IMG/VR virus record: IMGVR_UViG_3300025128_000434
Coordinates: 1-20,794 of that record
Direction: 5' to 3' (one strand)
DNA: 20,794 bases
Source: a virus
Part shown: positions 14,473 through 20,794 of the stretch, piece by piece
Numbering within the stretch: the stretch's first letter is position 1
How the letters are laid out: every line of letters begins with the position of its first letter
The notes under the pieces: model-generated
The model's database searches: none
Told to the model about the DNA's origin: nothing
The model's input: only the letters and a program-made list of their open reading frames with translations
Program-made: the position numbers and the translations under genes

Positions 14473-15122
14473 TAGACCACCTCAACTTGTAGTTTTTGCA
14501 GCCCAGCATCCTCTGTATCAGTTACTGGCAACGAAGCTGTTGATGCACCAAGTTCTGCTAGGAACAACTCCTGATACATCTTCGCACGACCGCTAGTGAC
14601 ATGCTCATTATCGACAGACTCAGCTAAAAACACTACTACATCAACCAATGCGGGTAAGTATGAGTCTGGTAACAAAGCCACAGTGGTCGTTCCATCATAC
14701 GTTGGCGGAACCTGTGAGTACTCTATCTTTAGCGTCTGACTAGCTGGCGCAGGTGGGGATATAAAGAATTTATTAGGGTTGCGTACATGCCGCATCCAGT
14801 TTACGGCCGCACCTTGCGTAGCGCTAGACCATGCGGGCACAGTTTGATCCAATACCTCCCGCTTGGCCTCAACAAGACCGCCGCCCCCGACAATGGAAAA
14901 ACATTCGATAATGCGTAAAGAATCAGCGGGAGCGCTCTGTAGAACCTCACCTTGCACACAAGTCATTGTGCCTTGGTAGGAGAATAAATCCGGACGCAAC
15001 AACTGGATTCTTTTAAGTCCTTGGTTGCAGAGTCCGAGAAGAAACGCATCACTATAACGGTAAGTGACCGTTTCATCCTGAAGAATACGACGAACTTCCG
15101 TAATAACGTCGTTAAGAATCAT
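14472..15122 (-). CDS. Phage head-tail adaptor protein (216 aa)
   Basis: The protein begins MILNDVITEVRRILQDETV, then YRYSDAFLLGLCNQGLKRI and RPDLF. This '..LQD....R.SD..LL...N.....I....PDL' start is characteristic of phage adaptor proteins (the family I know as DUF6682). They bind the lower face of the portal ring. A later IEYSQVPPTY segment and the helical ALVDVVVFLAESVDNEHVTS, which carries the conserved late 'D....H' pattern, agree with this. The ATG lies inside the end of the upstream gene, overlapping it by 11 bases. It works with the 218-residue protein encoded immediately downstream. Confidence 0.78.
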   Translation of the reverse strand: MILNDVITEVRRILQDETVTYRYSDAFLLGLCNQGLKRIQLLRPDLFSYQGTMTCVQGEVLQSAPADSLRIIECFSIVGGGGLVEAKREVLDQTVPAWSSATQGAAVNWMRHVRNPNKFFISPPAPASQTLKIEYSQVPPTYDGTTTVALLPDSYLPALVDVVVFLAESVDNEHVTSGRAKMYQELFLAELGASTASLPVTDTEDAGLQKLQVEVV

Positions 15123-15483
15123 CGTCCCACGCCTCGTTTACGTCAGGCGTCGAGGGATCGTCTGACTTATAATGACCCGTCTTGGTTCTTGCACGCTTCT
15201 TTGGCAGTCCCTTAGTCGCGTCGGCGTTTAAGGCATCACGGGCTTTAGACCGTTTCTTAGGCGAAACAGTCGCTTCCTCAACACTAGACTCGTCAGTTGC
15301 AAGCGCAAGCTTAGTCTTACGAGCCTTCTGCTTTTTGGGGATATGCCGCTCTGGAAAAGCTACCTCTTCGGTCACTTCTTCCACAGAAGGATTTTTTGCA
15401 AGAATCTGCGTCCAACCATAGATAGTTCCGTCTTTCTTATGACGAAGCCAACGGCCGGGGGTTGCTAGAAAATCATCTGCCAT
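15112..15483 (-). CDS. Charged head-module protein with basic, lysine-rich tail (123 aa)
   Basis: Residues 1-40 form a small domain with GRWLRHKKDGTIYGWTQILA. This pattern (W.RHK.DG.IY.....LA) recurs in small head-module proteins of tailed phages. Residues 48-105 are strongly basic and probably disordered (KKQKARKTKLA, PKKRSKARDA, PKKRARTKTG), and the end is acidic (NEAWDDDS). A basic tail next to the capsid genes could touch packaged DNA or act as an assembly aid, but that is inference. The ATG is preceded by GGAG at good spacing. The gene follows the intercistronic hairpin at 15505-15526. Confidence 0.8.
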   Translation of the reverse strand: MADDFLATPGRWLRHKKDGTIYGWTQILAKNPSVEEVTEEVAFPERHIPKKQKARKTKLALATDESSVEEATVSPKKRSKARDALNADATKGLPKKRARTKTGHYKSDDPSTPDVNEAWDDDS

Positions 15484-15504
15484 AACTAAATCTCCAAATA
15501 GGTA

Positions 15505-15526
15505 GTAGGGGGCCGAAACCCCCTAC
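15505..15526 (-). terminator. GC-rich intercistronic hairpin, possible weak terminator or mRNA stabiliser
   Basis: An 8-base-pair perfect stem (GTAGGGGG at 15505-15512, CCCCCTAC at 15519-15526) with a six-base loop lies in the 56-base gap after the decoration-protein gene. No T-run follows in the direction of transcription, so it is not a classical rho-independent terminator. It may trim transcription of downstream genes, mark an RNA-processing site, or protect the abundant capsid message from 3' exonucleases. Confidence 0.6.
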
Positions 15527-15539
15527 ATCCCTAGAAGTG

Positions 15540-16007
15540 CTACGAGCAATCAACAACGACCGCCCAGACTTTAATCTTCGCCGAATCCGTTACGGCACCA
15601 GATACACCGATAAGCATATCAATAGTATCTGCCGCTGCAAAGTAATGGCTCTGATTATCGCCGTCGAGACCAGCACCGTTTGATGAAGTGGTTCCCGCCG
15701 AGTTAGCGTCTCCACCATCAACAAACAGATCAACATCCCCACCGGTCAAACCGATATCAAATGTTGACGCTGCGCCTTCAGCAGTTTCAGTTGTTGCACC
15801 AACTGCCAGAACCAGCGTATTAGCCGGAATAGACAGTACTTGGATAGAATCACCAGCGGCAAGTGCGGTTGCACCTGCGGTGGCTCTATCTGCCGTAATG
15901 GTAGCGAAGTCAAGCGTGACTTCCATGTAGCCGACTCTGCTAGTGCCTTTGGCAGGATGTGCCGCAGAACCTTTATCAAAGCCGTGCGAGTCTGTATATG
16001 CAGCCAT
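15540..16007 (-). CDS. Probable capsid decoration / head structural protein (155 aa)
   Basis: The gene lies directly after the major capsid gene, with a near-perfect ribosome-binding site (AAGGAGG) before ATG, as expected for an abundant virion protein. The sequence is low in charge, rich in Ala, Gly, Thr and Asp, and beta-like: YMEVTLDFATITADRATAG, SIQVLSIPANTLVLAVGA, STFDIGLTGGDVDLFVDGGD and KIKVWAVVVDCS. A small all-beta protein in this location usually coats the capsid (decoration or cement protein). The family is not one I can name, so the role rests on position and composition. Confidence 0.75.
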   Translation of the reverse strand: MAAYTDSHGFDKGSAAHPAKGTSRVGYMEVTLDFATITADRATAGATALAAGDSIQVLSIPANTLVLAVGATTETAEGAASTFDIGLTGGDVDLFVDGGDANSAGTTSSNGAGLDGDNQSHYFAAADTIDMLIGVSGAVTDSAKIKVWAVVVDCS

Positions 16008-16027
16008 AATTAAACCCTCCTTATGAC

Positions 16028-16933
16028 CTACAGGGTGATGACGCCAGCGGTAATTGCTTCCGGCTTAACGACCTTGTAGCCGTAAACTTGAAGCCCGCGA
16101 ATGATGTCGCCAAAGGTGGTTTCAGACCGCAGAGTTTCCATATTGGTCATCTGCGAAGCAAAGGTAAGCGCTACCTTATGTCCGGAGAAGATCGTAAACT
16201 CTGAACCTGATTTTGGCAGATTGTGCGATACATAGAGAGTAAAGCGGTCAATCATACCGAGGCGACCATTACGAAGCGGCGTAGATCCGTCACCCGTAAT
16301 CGAAGCGTCCTTGAGGTCGGACTGTTTAATATAGCCCGCCATTTTAGCCGGGATCACCATGAAGCGATCCGACTCAGGCACGTTTTGCTCATCCAACACT
16401 GTACCGTGATTGATGATCTCAGCAATCGCACTAGTGGCATCAATTGCGTTGGGGGTACTTGCGACACCCAAATCAATATCGCCAGAGATGCGGCCCGCCG
16501 TCGTTCCCTTATTAGCTGCTGGAACATCGGTGGCAATATTACCGAGTACGTCGGTGTCGATCGTAATCTTCATCCGCTCGGAAGCATCTTTAGACCACTG
16601 ATCCATCATGGCGATGTCAGACTGAACCTGATCTACATCATCCTCGACGCAGGCAAAGTACTTACCTTTATCGATGAGGAGTTGCAGCTTCGGCTTGTCA
16701 GGGTTTTCAACGCTTAGCGTTTGGCCCTTAACATAGTCGTTGATCGTGATCTCAGGAGTGGTACGGATGTTAACCGTATCACCATGAGCCTTGATCTCGC
16801 CTTCATAGTCAGTGTTTGCGATCGCCGCCAAAACGGTGGCATCATAGAAGTTTTCGATGAGCTTCCCACTCCAGATCTCTGGAATAAAGTTGCCCGTATA
16901 GGCCGGATGGCCCGGGGAAGTTGCGTAAGCCAT
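16028..16933 (-). CDS. Major capsid protein (HK97-fold type, 301 aa)
   Basis: Residues 16-58 contain FIPEIWSGKLIENFYDATVL, then IANTDYEGEIKAHGDTVNIR. This opening is familiar from a podovirus/siphovirus coat protein family, in which 'G.IK..GDTV.IR' is the region before the P-loop/E-loop. DYVKGQTLSVENPDKPKLQL follows, and then YFACVEDDVDQVQSD. The C-terminal half has the coat-like TIFSGHKVALTFASQM and QVYGYKVVKPEAITAGVITL. The gene sits directly after the scaffold gene and before a small beta protein, and has an AAGGGA ribosome-binding site. There is no N-terminal delta domain or protease gene, so a separate scaffold (16953-17954) is expected to guide assembly. Confidence 0.92.
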   Translation of the reverse strand: MAYATSPGHPAYTGNFIPEIWSGKLIENFYDATVLAAIANTDYEGEIKAHGDTVNIRTTPEITINDYVKGQTLSVENPDKPKLQLLIDKGKYFACVEDDVDQVQSDIAMMDQWSKDASERMKITIDTDVLGNIATDVPAANKGTTAGRISGDIDLGVASTPNAIDATSAIAEIINHGTVLDEQNVPESDRFMVIPAKMAGYIKQSDLKDASITGDGSTPLRNGRLGMIDRFTLYVSHNLPKSGSEFTIFSGHKVALTFASQMTNMETLRSETTFGDIIRGLQVYGYKVVKPEAITAGVITL

Positions 16934-16952
16934 GATTACATCCCTTCATTAA

Positions 16953-17954
16953 CTACGCGTTGACAATACGACCTTCTCGTTGTGCAACGAAAATGTCCTG
17001 TTCGATAGCATCCCGTTCAGCTTCCTTACCCTTAAACTTTCCAAATCGTACATCATCAAAGAACTTTGTAATGTCCTTAGTGGTGTAGACTTTTCCCTCA
17101 TTGCTAGTGGGAGCAGGACCACTGCGGCCTTTTCCCGGCGCAACTTGACGTTCAAGTTCCGAAGACTGTTTGGGACTCGTATTTTGAGCTGGCGCTGTAC
17201 TACCCGGCCAAGAAGTAAAGAATCCTGCAGCACGACGAGCATCCATATTACGCTGAGCGTCTTCAAGAAAAGCTTGCCGTGGCATACCAGACAGGGGGTC
17301 AACCTCTAATAACCAAGCCTGAAAGTCTTGGTTATCATTGATCGCACGCCAATTTGGTACTGCACTTGATAAATCTGACCAGAAAGTTTGCTCGGCTGTC
17401 TGAGTCTGTTGCTGTGCAAGATGCTCCACACGGGGAACAAGCGCACCTTGTAACTGCTGCACTTGCTGTGTGAGCGCATTTAGTTGCTGCTCGTGACTAC
17501 TAGAGACTTCCTGACTTACCTTCCGCATAATATCAATGGACTCTCCATACTCTTCAATCTCGTTGTCAGATAAAAGAGATGCAGGAGCTGGCGCTTCAAC
17601 AGGTTGCGTTGGAGCGGACTCCATAGTTGCAAGTAACTGCTGAAGTTGATCGACTCGTCCTGCAAGATCACGATTTTGTGCATGAACTTGCGTAACTTGA
17701 GAATCAAACATGCCTTGTAGAGTTTTGTATTTATGCTCAAAACTCTCTTCTGGGGGTTCTGAACCCTGCTCAGGGGGTTCGGAAATATTAGCAACTTCGG
17801 CCGCACTGTCGGAATCTACAGATGGTGCATGGCCCTCAACAGGCATCGCTTCAGCTTCACCGTCTACAGGCGACTCTTCGGACGAAGTGTTAAGGTTAGC
17901 ATACAACTGTTGAACTTCCTCAGTCTGCTTACGAACTTGCTCTGGTACTGCCAT
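16953..17954 (-). CDS. Capsid scaffolding protein (333 aa)
   Basis: The sequence is low in complexity, acidic and Gln-rich: residues 25-72 are disordered and acidic, 73-112 are helical (KYKTLQGMFDSQVTQVHAQN), and 150-190 form a Gln-rich coiled coil (LNALTQQVQQLQGALVPRVE). The C-terminal 45 residues (KVYTTKDITKFFDDVRFGKF, KGKEAERDAIEQDIFVAQRE) match the basic/amphipathic coat-binding tail of phage scaffolds. It occupies the usual scaffold slot directly upstream of the coat gene. GGAGCG precedes the ATG. The scaffold directs procapsid assembly and leaves or is degraded before DNA fills the head. Confidence 0.9.
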   Translation of the reverse strand: MAVPEQVRKQTEEVQQLYANLNTSSEESPVDGEAEAMPVEGHAPSVDSDSAAEVANISEPPEQGSEPPEESFEHKYKTLQGMFDSQVTQVHAQNRDLAGRVDQLQQLLATMESAPTQPVEAPAPASLLSDNEIEEYGESIDIMRKVSQEVSSSHEQQLNALTQQVQQLQGALVPRVEHLAQQQTQTAEQTFWSDLSSAVPNWRAINDNQDFQAWLLEVDPLSGMPRQAFLEDAQRNMDARRAAGFFTSWPGSTAPAQNTSPKQSSELERQVAPGKGRSGPAPTSNEGKVYTTKDITKFFDDVRFGKFKGKEAERDAIEQDIFVAQREGRIVNA

Positions 17955-18002
17955 AATACGCTCCTATCGGTATGCGTTGGTTAATGAAGTAGCTGCATAT
18001 TG

Positions 18003-18212
18003 CTATGCTACTGACTCAGGGGCTTTCTTTATGAGGGAGATAAGTTCCCCCAAAACCTGACAGCGCCCCTGTGCAACTGCCACGTTATTCGTAACCTGTG
18101 GTAACCTTTCTAACTCTAAAGTATGCCACGACTCAAGCCATTCGACTGCGACCGGCACATTTTGTGAGATATGACTAAACGCCTTAAGCGTACGCTCGTC
18201 AGCTTGAATCAT
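18003..18212 (-). CDS. Small head-module accessory protein between portal and scaffold (69 aa)
   Basis: The ATG overlaps the portal stop as ATGA (18212-18209), so translation is coupled. The protein is helical, with AVEWLESWHTLELERLP and NNVAVAQGRCQVLGELISLI as its two recognisable stretches; the 'AQGRCQVLGEL' part resembles a small protein often found just after the portal gene. There is no membrane segment. It may be a portal- or scaffold-binding helper. The function is not known. Confidence 0.82.
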   Translation of the reverse strand: MIQADERTLKAFSHISQNVPVAVEWLESWHTLELERLPQVTNNVAVAQGRCQVLGELISLIKKAPESVA

Positions 18213-20275
18213 ATAGCCGCTCCCGTATTTTGGTTAGCAACTAGATTCGTCCCGCCAGCGGGATTACCCGCTGGATCTAAGGCTTGAGGTTGTGCCCCTG
18301 CGCCGCTCTGGGAAGGCGGGCCGAGCGCAAGCTGAGCTTCCTGCTGTGCAGCACGAAACTCTAAGGAAGCTTTCTCTCGGGAAGGCACAACCTCATCTTC
18401 AGGCATCTGAAGACTCTTTGCAATTTCACGTAAGATAGCTGCGCGTCCATCTTTACCGATAATCTCCATATCAAATTCATTAGCAGTGGCCTGCAAGAAT
18501 TCAACACGGCGAGTATTAACCGTATCCTTAACAGCAAGATTGATCGCGCCCAACGGAATAATCTGCGCATCACCTTTTAGTTCTTCATCTGTATCGTACC
18601 GCATGTTGTAGACAAACTGACGGTGCACAATAAGTTTTATAATGTCTGCATCAATGTGCATAACAACTTGCCGAATAGATTTACCTGCTGACCCCATCAA
18701 CATTGACAGTCCAGATGCGGTACGACCTGCGCCCTGCACATTTAGATCACCGTAGATATACGAGGGTATCCCGGAATGATCATCAGCCAGCTTGGAAAAC
18801 TTTTCGTAGACTGCCATCAACTGCGCGGAATTATCATTCGGCTGATTAAACCGGACAGCCGGGGCAGACGAACCTAGCGGATCACTCAGAACCTGCCAAA
18901 TACGCCACGGATGAAGTTGTGTAATGTCCTCATTTGTTGGGATACGCTCAAGGTTAACCTCGACTTGAGGACCAGAAGCGATACCCATGTTATTGACCAA
19001 CGAACGCGCAGATGCGTTGCAAACGTTCTGCAAGTCCTCAATAATTTCTGGAATACCTTTACCCCAAAACGAACCGGGGTTTTTAATGAAAGAGGTAGCA
19101 GCATATGGCTTCTCCCCTAAGGGATCATAATTGAGAATAGCCTTAATTACGTAGCTACCGATCACCCATACATTAGCATCATACTCTTTGGTAGGATCGG
19201 TAACTTCGTCTTCATTTAACCCCCACTCAATAAGCATACGGCCACTAACTTTACCCCAAAACTCGAGCGCGTCAAATATTTCTGTGGGGCGGTTCTCCGT
19301 GCTGTGCTTACTTTCTAGATCATCCTGCTCTTGTGCAGAGAAAGGCGTAATCCAACTCTGACCATTACCATACTCTAGGACTGCACGAATAGCCTCATCG
19401 TCGTATCCGGGCACTCCAATTAAGTCAGCAAGGTCCATCCTAGTGAGGGGGTGATGCTCGAATACATACCCATCATCGATGGATGAGATTCCCGGCTCCG
19501 GATAAAACTTAAAGGGGTCAACACGCTCATACTCTGGTGCAAGCTCCTCAGTAGTCACTGCAACAGTACTACCATCAGCATCGACATCCCAACCAAGTTT
19601 ACGCTGACGGCGTATAACTGGACCCTTAATTATTGCACATGGAAACGTTACAAGGTCAGTAATAAACTCATTGAACGCAGACGCATAACCACCTTCGGCA
19701 AACTGATCCTCAATCTTACGCTTCATTTTATCGGCACGATTCTGCGCATCCTTTAGCATCTCGAAGCGCATATCCTGAGCAATAACCTCACGGATCTCAT
19801 CAACCTCAACCGGGGAAGGTGCCTGCCCGACCGTCTGAATAAACTCAAGGACACGCTCACCTAAGATTTCAGTTATAACTTGATCTCGCGCATCAGGTAG
19901 GGTGGGGAGCGGTGTAGGCTTTATATTCCAAGGGGGAGACCCCGTATCCATCAGAATATCACGGAGCCAACTCTCAGCAGCACGACACTTAACTTCCGTA
20001 AGCATCATGTAAATCTCGGACCCGCCTTGTGCTCGAATCCCAGAGAGTTTAGCGGCTTCATACTCACCACGGCGTTGCCGTAAAGCTCGAAGCATATTTG
20101 TTTCAATAGGATCCTTAGCTCTCTTCGCGGCCTCAAACGCATGGCGAAGATACGCCGATAGACCAAGGATAAGCGGTTCGTTCTGCCGCTCCTCCATAGC
20201 CCGCCGCGCATCGTCACGCTCTTGCTCGACTAAAGACGCGTTGTCAACAACGCGAAGAAAGTTAAGTCCTGCCAT
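18209..20275 (-). CDS. Portal protein (688 aa)
   Basis: The portal is the dodecameric ring at one capsid vertex through which DNA is packed by the terminase and later ejected. Residues 69-110 (RGEYEAAKLSGIRAQGGSEI, then YMMLTEVKCRAAESWLRDIL) form a signature I recognise from portals of this type of podovirus. Further conserved-looking parts are NEFITDLVTFPCAIIKGPVI and DPFKFYPEPGISSIDDGYVF, and the helical core RTASGLSMLMGSAGKSIRQV followed by HIDADIIKLIVHRQFVYNMR. The Gln/Gly/Pro-rich end (AQPQALDPAGNPAGGTNLVA) is probably disordered. Length fits large podovirus portals. The start lies one base after the stop of the 47-residue gene. Confidence 0.92.
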   Translation of the reverse strand: MAGLNFLRVVDNASLVEQERDDARRAMEERQNEPLILGLSAYLRHAFEAAKRAKDPIETNMLRALRQRRGEYEAAKLSGIRAQGGSEIYMMLTEVKCRAAESWLRDILMDTGSPPWNIKPTPLPTLPDARDQVITEILGERVLEFIQTVGQAPSPVEVDEIREVIAQDMRFEMLKDAQNRADKMKRKIEDQFAEGGYASAFNEFITDLVTFPCAIIKGPVIRRQRKLGWDVDADGSTVAVTTEELAPEYERVDPFKFYPEPGISSIDDGYVFEHHPLTRMDLADLIGVPGYDDEAIRAVLEYGNGQSWITPFSAQEQDDLESKHSTENRPTEIFDALEFWGKVSGRMLIEWGLNEDEVTDPTKEYDANVWVIGSYVIKAILNYDPLGEKPYAATSFIKNPGSFWGKGIPEIIEDLQNVCNASARSLVNNMGIASGPQVEVNLERIPTNEDITQLHPWRIWQVLSDPLGSSAPAVRFNQPNDNSAQLMAVYEKFSKLADDHSGIPSYIYGDLNVQGAGRTASGLSMLMGSAGKSIRQVVMHIDADIIKLIVHRQFVYNMRYDTDEELKGDAQIIPLGAINLAVKDTVNTRRVEFLQATANEFDMEIIGKDGRAAILREIAKSLQMPEDEVVPSREKASLEFRAAQQEAQLALGPPSQSGAGAQPQALDPAGNPAGGTNLVANQNTGAAI

Positions 20276-20276
20276 C

Positions 20277-20420
20277 CTACGCAGCCTTTGGCGGCGATGA
20301 CATAGGGTTCATTGGGTTCTTCGTAGCGGTCGGCTTTGCTTTAGCCATCGCGCTGGCTTTAGCAGCGGCGGCCATACCTTCTTTGTCGTATGAATACTTT
20401 TTACCAGCAACCATAGGCAT
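20277..20420 (-). CDS. Small basic protein between terminase and portal (47 aa)
   Basis: The ATG at 20420-20418 is preceded by a strong ribosome-binding site (GGAGG, about nine bases upstream). The product starts MPMVAGKKYSYDKEGMAAAA and ends in a Lys-, Ala-, Met- and Pro-rich tail, with eight lysines and hardly any acidic residues. 'M..V.GKK..Y.KEG...A.K.A' is a pattern I have met in tiny hypothetical proteins of marine phages, often near packaging genes. It is the first gene after the terminator and so the first gene of the head/tail transcript. A DNA-binding or assembly-helper role is possible but unproven. Confidence 0.8.
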   Translation of the reverse strand: MPMVAGKKYSYDKEGMAAAAKASAMAKAKPTATKNPMNPMSSPPKAA

Positions 20421-20434
20421 CGTAAAAATCCTCC

Positions 20435-20473
20435 AATAAGTTACTGGTTCTAAGATATAGCCTACAACTTATT
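20435..20473. repeat. Perfect 8-base inverted repeat upstream of the head operon
   Basis: AATAAGTT (20435-20442) is repeated in inverted form as AACTTATT (20466-20473), with 23 bases between. The right arm, in the transcribed direction, ends next to the GGAGG ribosome-binding site of the 47-residue gene. The other arm falls in the spacer of the candidate promoter. It could be an operator or an RNA structure; both readings are speculative. Confidence 0.45.
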
Positions 20474-20482
20474 CCTACACAA
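20454..20482 (-). promoter_or_regulatory. Candidate promoter for the head/tail/lysis operon
   Basis: On the minus strand, TTGTGT (20482-20477) and TATATC (20459-20454) are separated by 17 bases, a sigma-70-like arrangement with three of six and four of six consensus bases. It lies just after the terminator and about 35 bases before the first start codon of the downstream genes, which is where a promoter is needed if the terminator works. The match is weak, and a phage polymerase promoter could be used instead. Confidence 0.35.
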
Positions 20483-20483
20483 T

Positions 20484-20523
20484 AAAAAACTCCCGCTGGT
20501 TCCTTGGGGTAAACCAGCGGGAG
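20484..20523 (-). terminator. Rho-independent terminator after the large terminase gene
   Basis: A perfect 12-base-pair stem (CTCCCGCTGGTT at 20490-20501, AACCAGCGGGAG at 20512-20523) with a ten-base loop is followed, in the direction of minus-strand transcription, by six T residues (20489-20484). This is a textbook intrinsic terminator ending the terminase transcript. There is no T-run on the other side, so it acts on the minus strand only. Confidence 0.92.
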
Positions 20524-20531
20524 AGGGAAAA

Positions 20532-20596
20532 CTCAGGGTGACAGGGAGAACAACCTGAGAAGGAGGTAACTACTGGACAGGGGTAACTATGTCCAG
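20532..20596 (-). other. Two further stem-loops in the terminase 3' region
   Basis: Before the terminator the transcript can form a 7-base-pair stem (CTGGACA at 20573-20579 with TGTCCAG at 20590-20596) whose loop contains the terminase stop codon. It can also form a 6-base-pair stem (CTCAGG at 20532-20537 with CCTGAG at 20554-20559). With the terminator this makes three hairpins in a row. Stems this short may be chance. Confidence 0.4.
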
Positions 20597-20794
20597 CCTA
20601 CGGCAGAGAGAGGTTTAATATCCCGCCGTGCGGCTATTATACTTCCCTCAGACACAGATGCAATATGTAACATTAAGTATTGTAAAGCTTCTGCAACGTG
20701 GGAATGTTTACCTTTCTCAATCGCACCCGTCTTCGGATGAAACCTATACCCGCCCATCATTGCGGCTTTTAGCGCAGTGCAACGGGGATCAACG
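20587..20794 (-). CDS. terL: Terminase large subunit, C-terminal end only (cut by window edge)
   Basis: The frame is open from the window edge and ends with TAG at 20589-20587, giving 68 residues. It contains VDPRCTALKAAMMGGYRFHP, then KGKHSHVAEALQYLML. This is the highly characteristic end of the nuclease domain of phage large terminases ('DPRC..L..A..GGYR...' and 'SH..(D/E)ALQY'). TerL is the ATPase and nuclease that cuts concatemeric DNA and pumps it through the portal. The acidic residue of the last motif is Glu (residue 35 of the fragment) where many relatives have Asp. The ATPase part lies outside the window. Position directly upstream of the portal gene supports the call. Confidence 0.9.
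   Translation of the reverse strand, partial: VDPRCTALKAAMMGGYRFHPKTGAIEKGKHSHVAEALQYLMLHIASVSEGSIIAARRDIKPLSAVGWT

Noticed and set aside
16223-16717. A 164-codon open frame on the plus strand
   Set aside because: It lies entirely antisense to the major capsid gene, and its product is rich in Arg, Ile and His with no recognisable domain. It is a shadow of biased codon use on the coding strand.
16949-17302. A 117-codon minus-strand frame within the scaffold gene
   Set aside because: It is out of frame with the scaffold, whose coat-binding C-terminus is clear, and its product has no recognisable features.
17984-18015. A hairpin (AGTAGC/GCTACT) after the 69-residue gene as a terminator
   Set aside because: The stem is only six base pairs with a long loop and no T-run. 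It overlaps the end of the coding region and is likely chance.
20573-20755. A possible plus-strand ORF after the perfect AAGGAGGT, starting with CTG
   Set aside because: CTG is a very rare start, the frame is antisense to the conserved terminase end, and the product shows no domain.

Overview
The window is a stretch of the late (structural and lysis) region of a tailed bacteriophage genome. Every gene I can support lies on the minus strand, so transcription runs from base 20794 towards base 1. Genes are packed end to end with ATGA or TAATG stop/start overlaps, and there is essentially no antisense coding. The families point to a short-tailed (podovirus-like) phage of a Gram-negative host: a large portal, a scaffold and coat pair, two connector-type proteins, a tail-hub protein of the T7 gp12 / P22 gp10 type, and no tape measure or sheath. 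Several of the small conserved hypothetical genes resemble ones I associate with marine phages. That habitat call is inference.

In order of transcription: 20794-20587 is the C-terminal end of the large terminase. It is followed by a 166-base non-coding gap (20421-20586), the only sizeable one in the window. The gap holds stem-loops, a strong rho-independent terminator, and a possible promoter with an overlapping inverted repeat. The head module (20420-15112) then runs: a 47-residue basic protein, portal, a 69-residue accessory protein, scaffold, major capsid protein, a probable decoration protein, a GC-rich intercistronic hairpin, and a 123-residue charged protein. Two connector/adaptor proteins follow (15122-13816).

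Next come three very large adhesion genes (13805-5802): a repeat-rich tail fibre of 707 residues, a 1223-residue protein with two laminin-G-like domains plus discoidin-like and SPRY-like domains, and a 735-residue SPRY-like protein. The last two share modules and an identical C-terminal ARAR ending. After them comes a cluster of small genes encoding single-pass membrane or exported proteins with coiled coils or cysteine pairs (5798-4060), an 18-residue hydrophobic mini-ORF, a holin resembling the gene-transfer-agent 3-TM family, and a GH24 endolysin (4001-3073). The tail module then resumes with the 868-residue tail-hub protein, which carries three inserted repeat domains, a small conserved 117-residue protein, and the start of a further gene cut by the window edge.

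The genes fit one programme: package DNA (terminase and portal), build the head (scaffold, coat, decoration), close it and attach the tail (connectors, hub protein), bind the host (fibres), and lyse the cell (holin, endolysin and probable spanin-like membrane proteins). I see no CRISPR array, tRNA, integrase, transposon, reverse transcriptase or diversity-generating element. The most unusual parts are the cluster of small membrane proteins lodged inside the tail module, the micro-ORF fused to the holin start, the modular adhesins, and the control region between terminase and portal.
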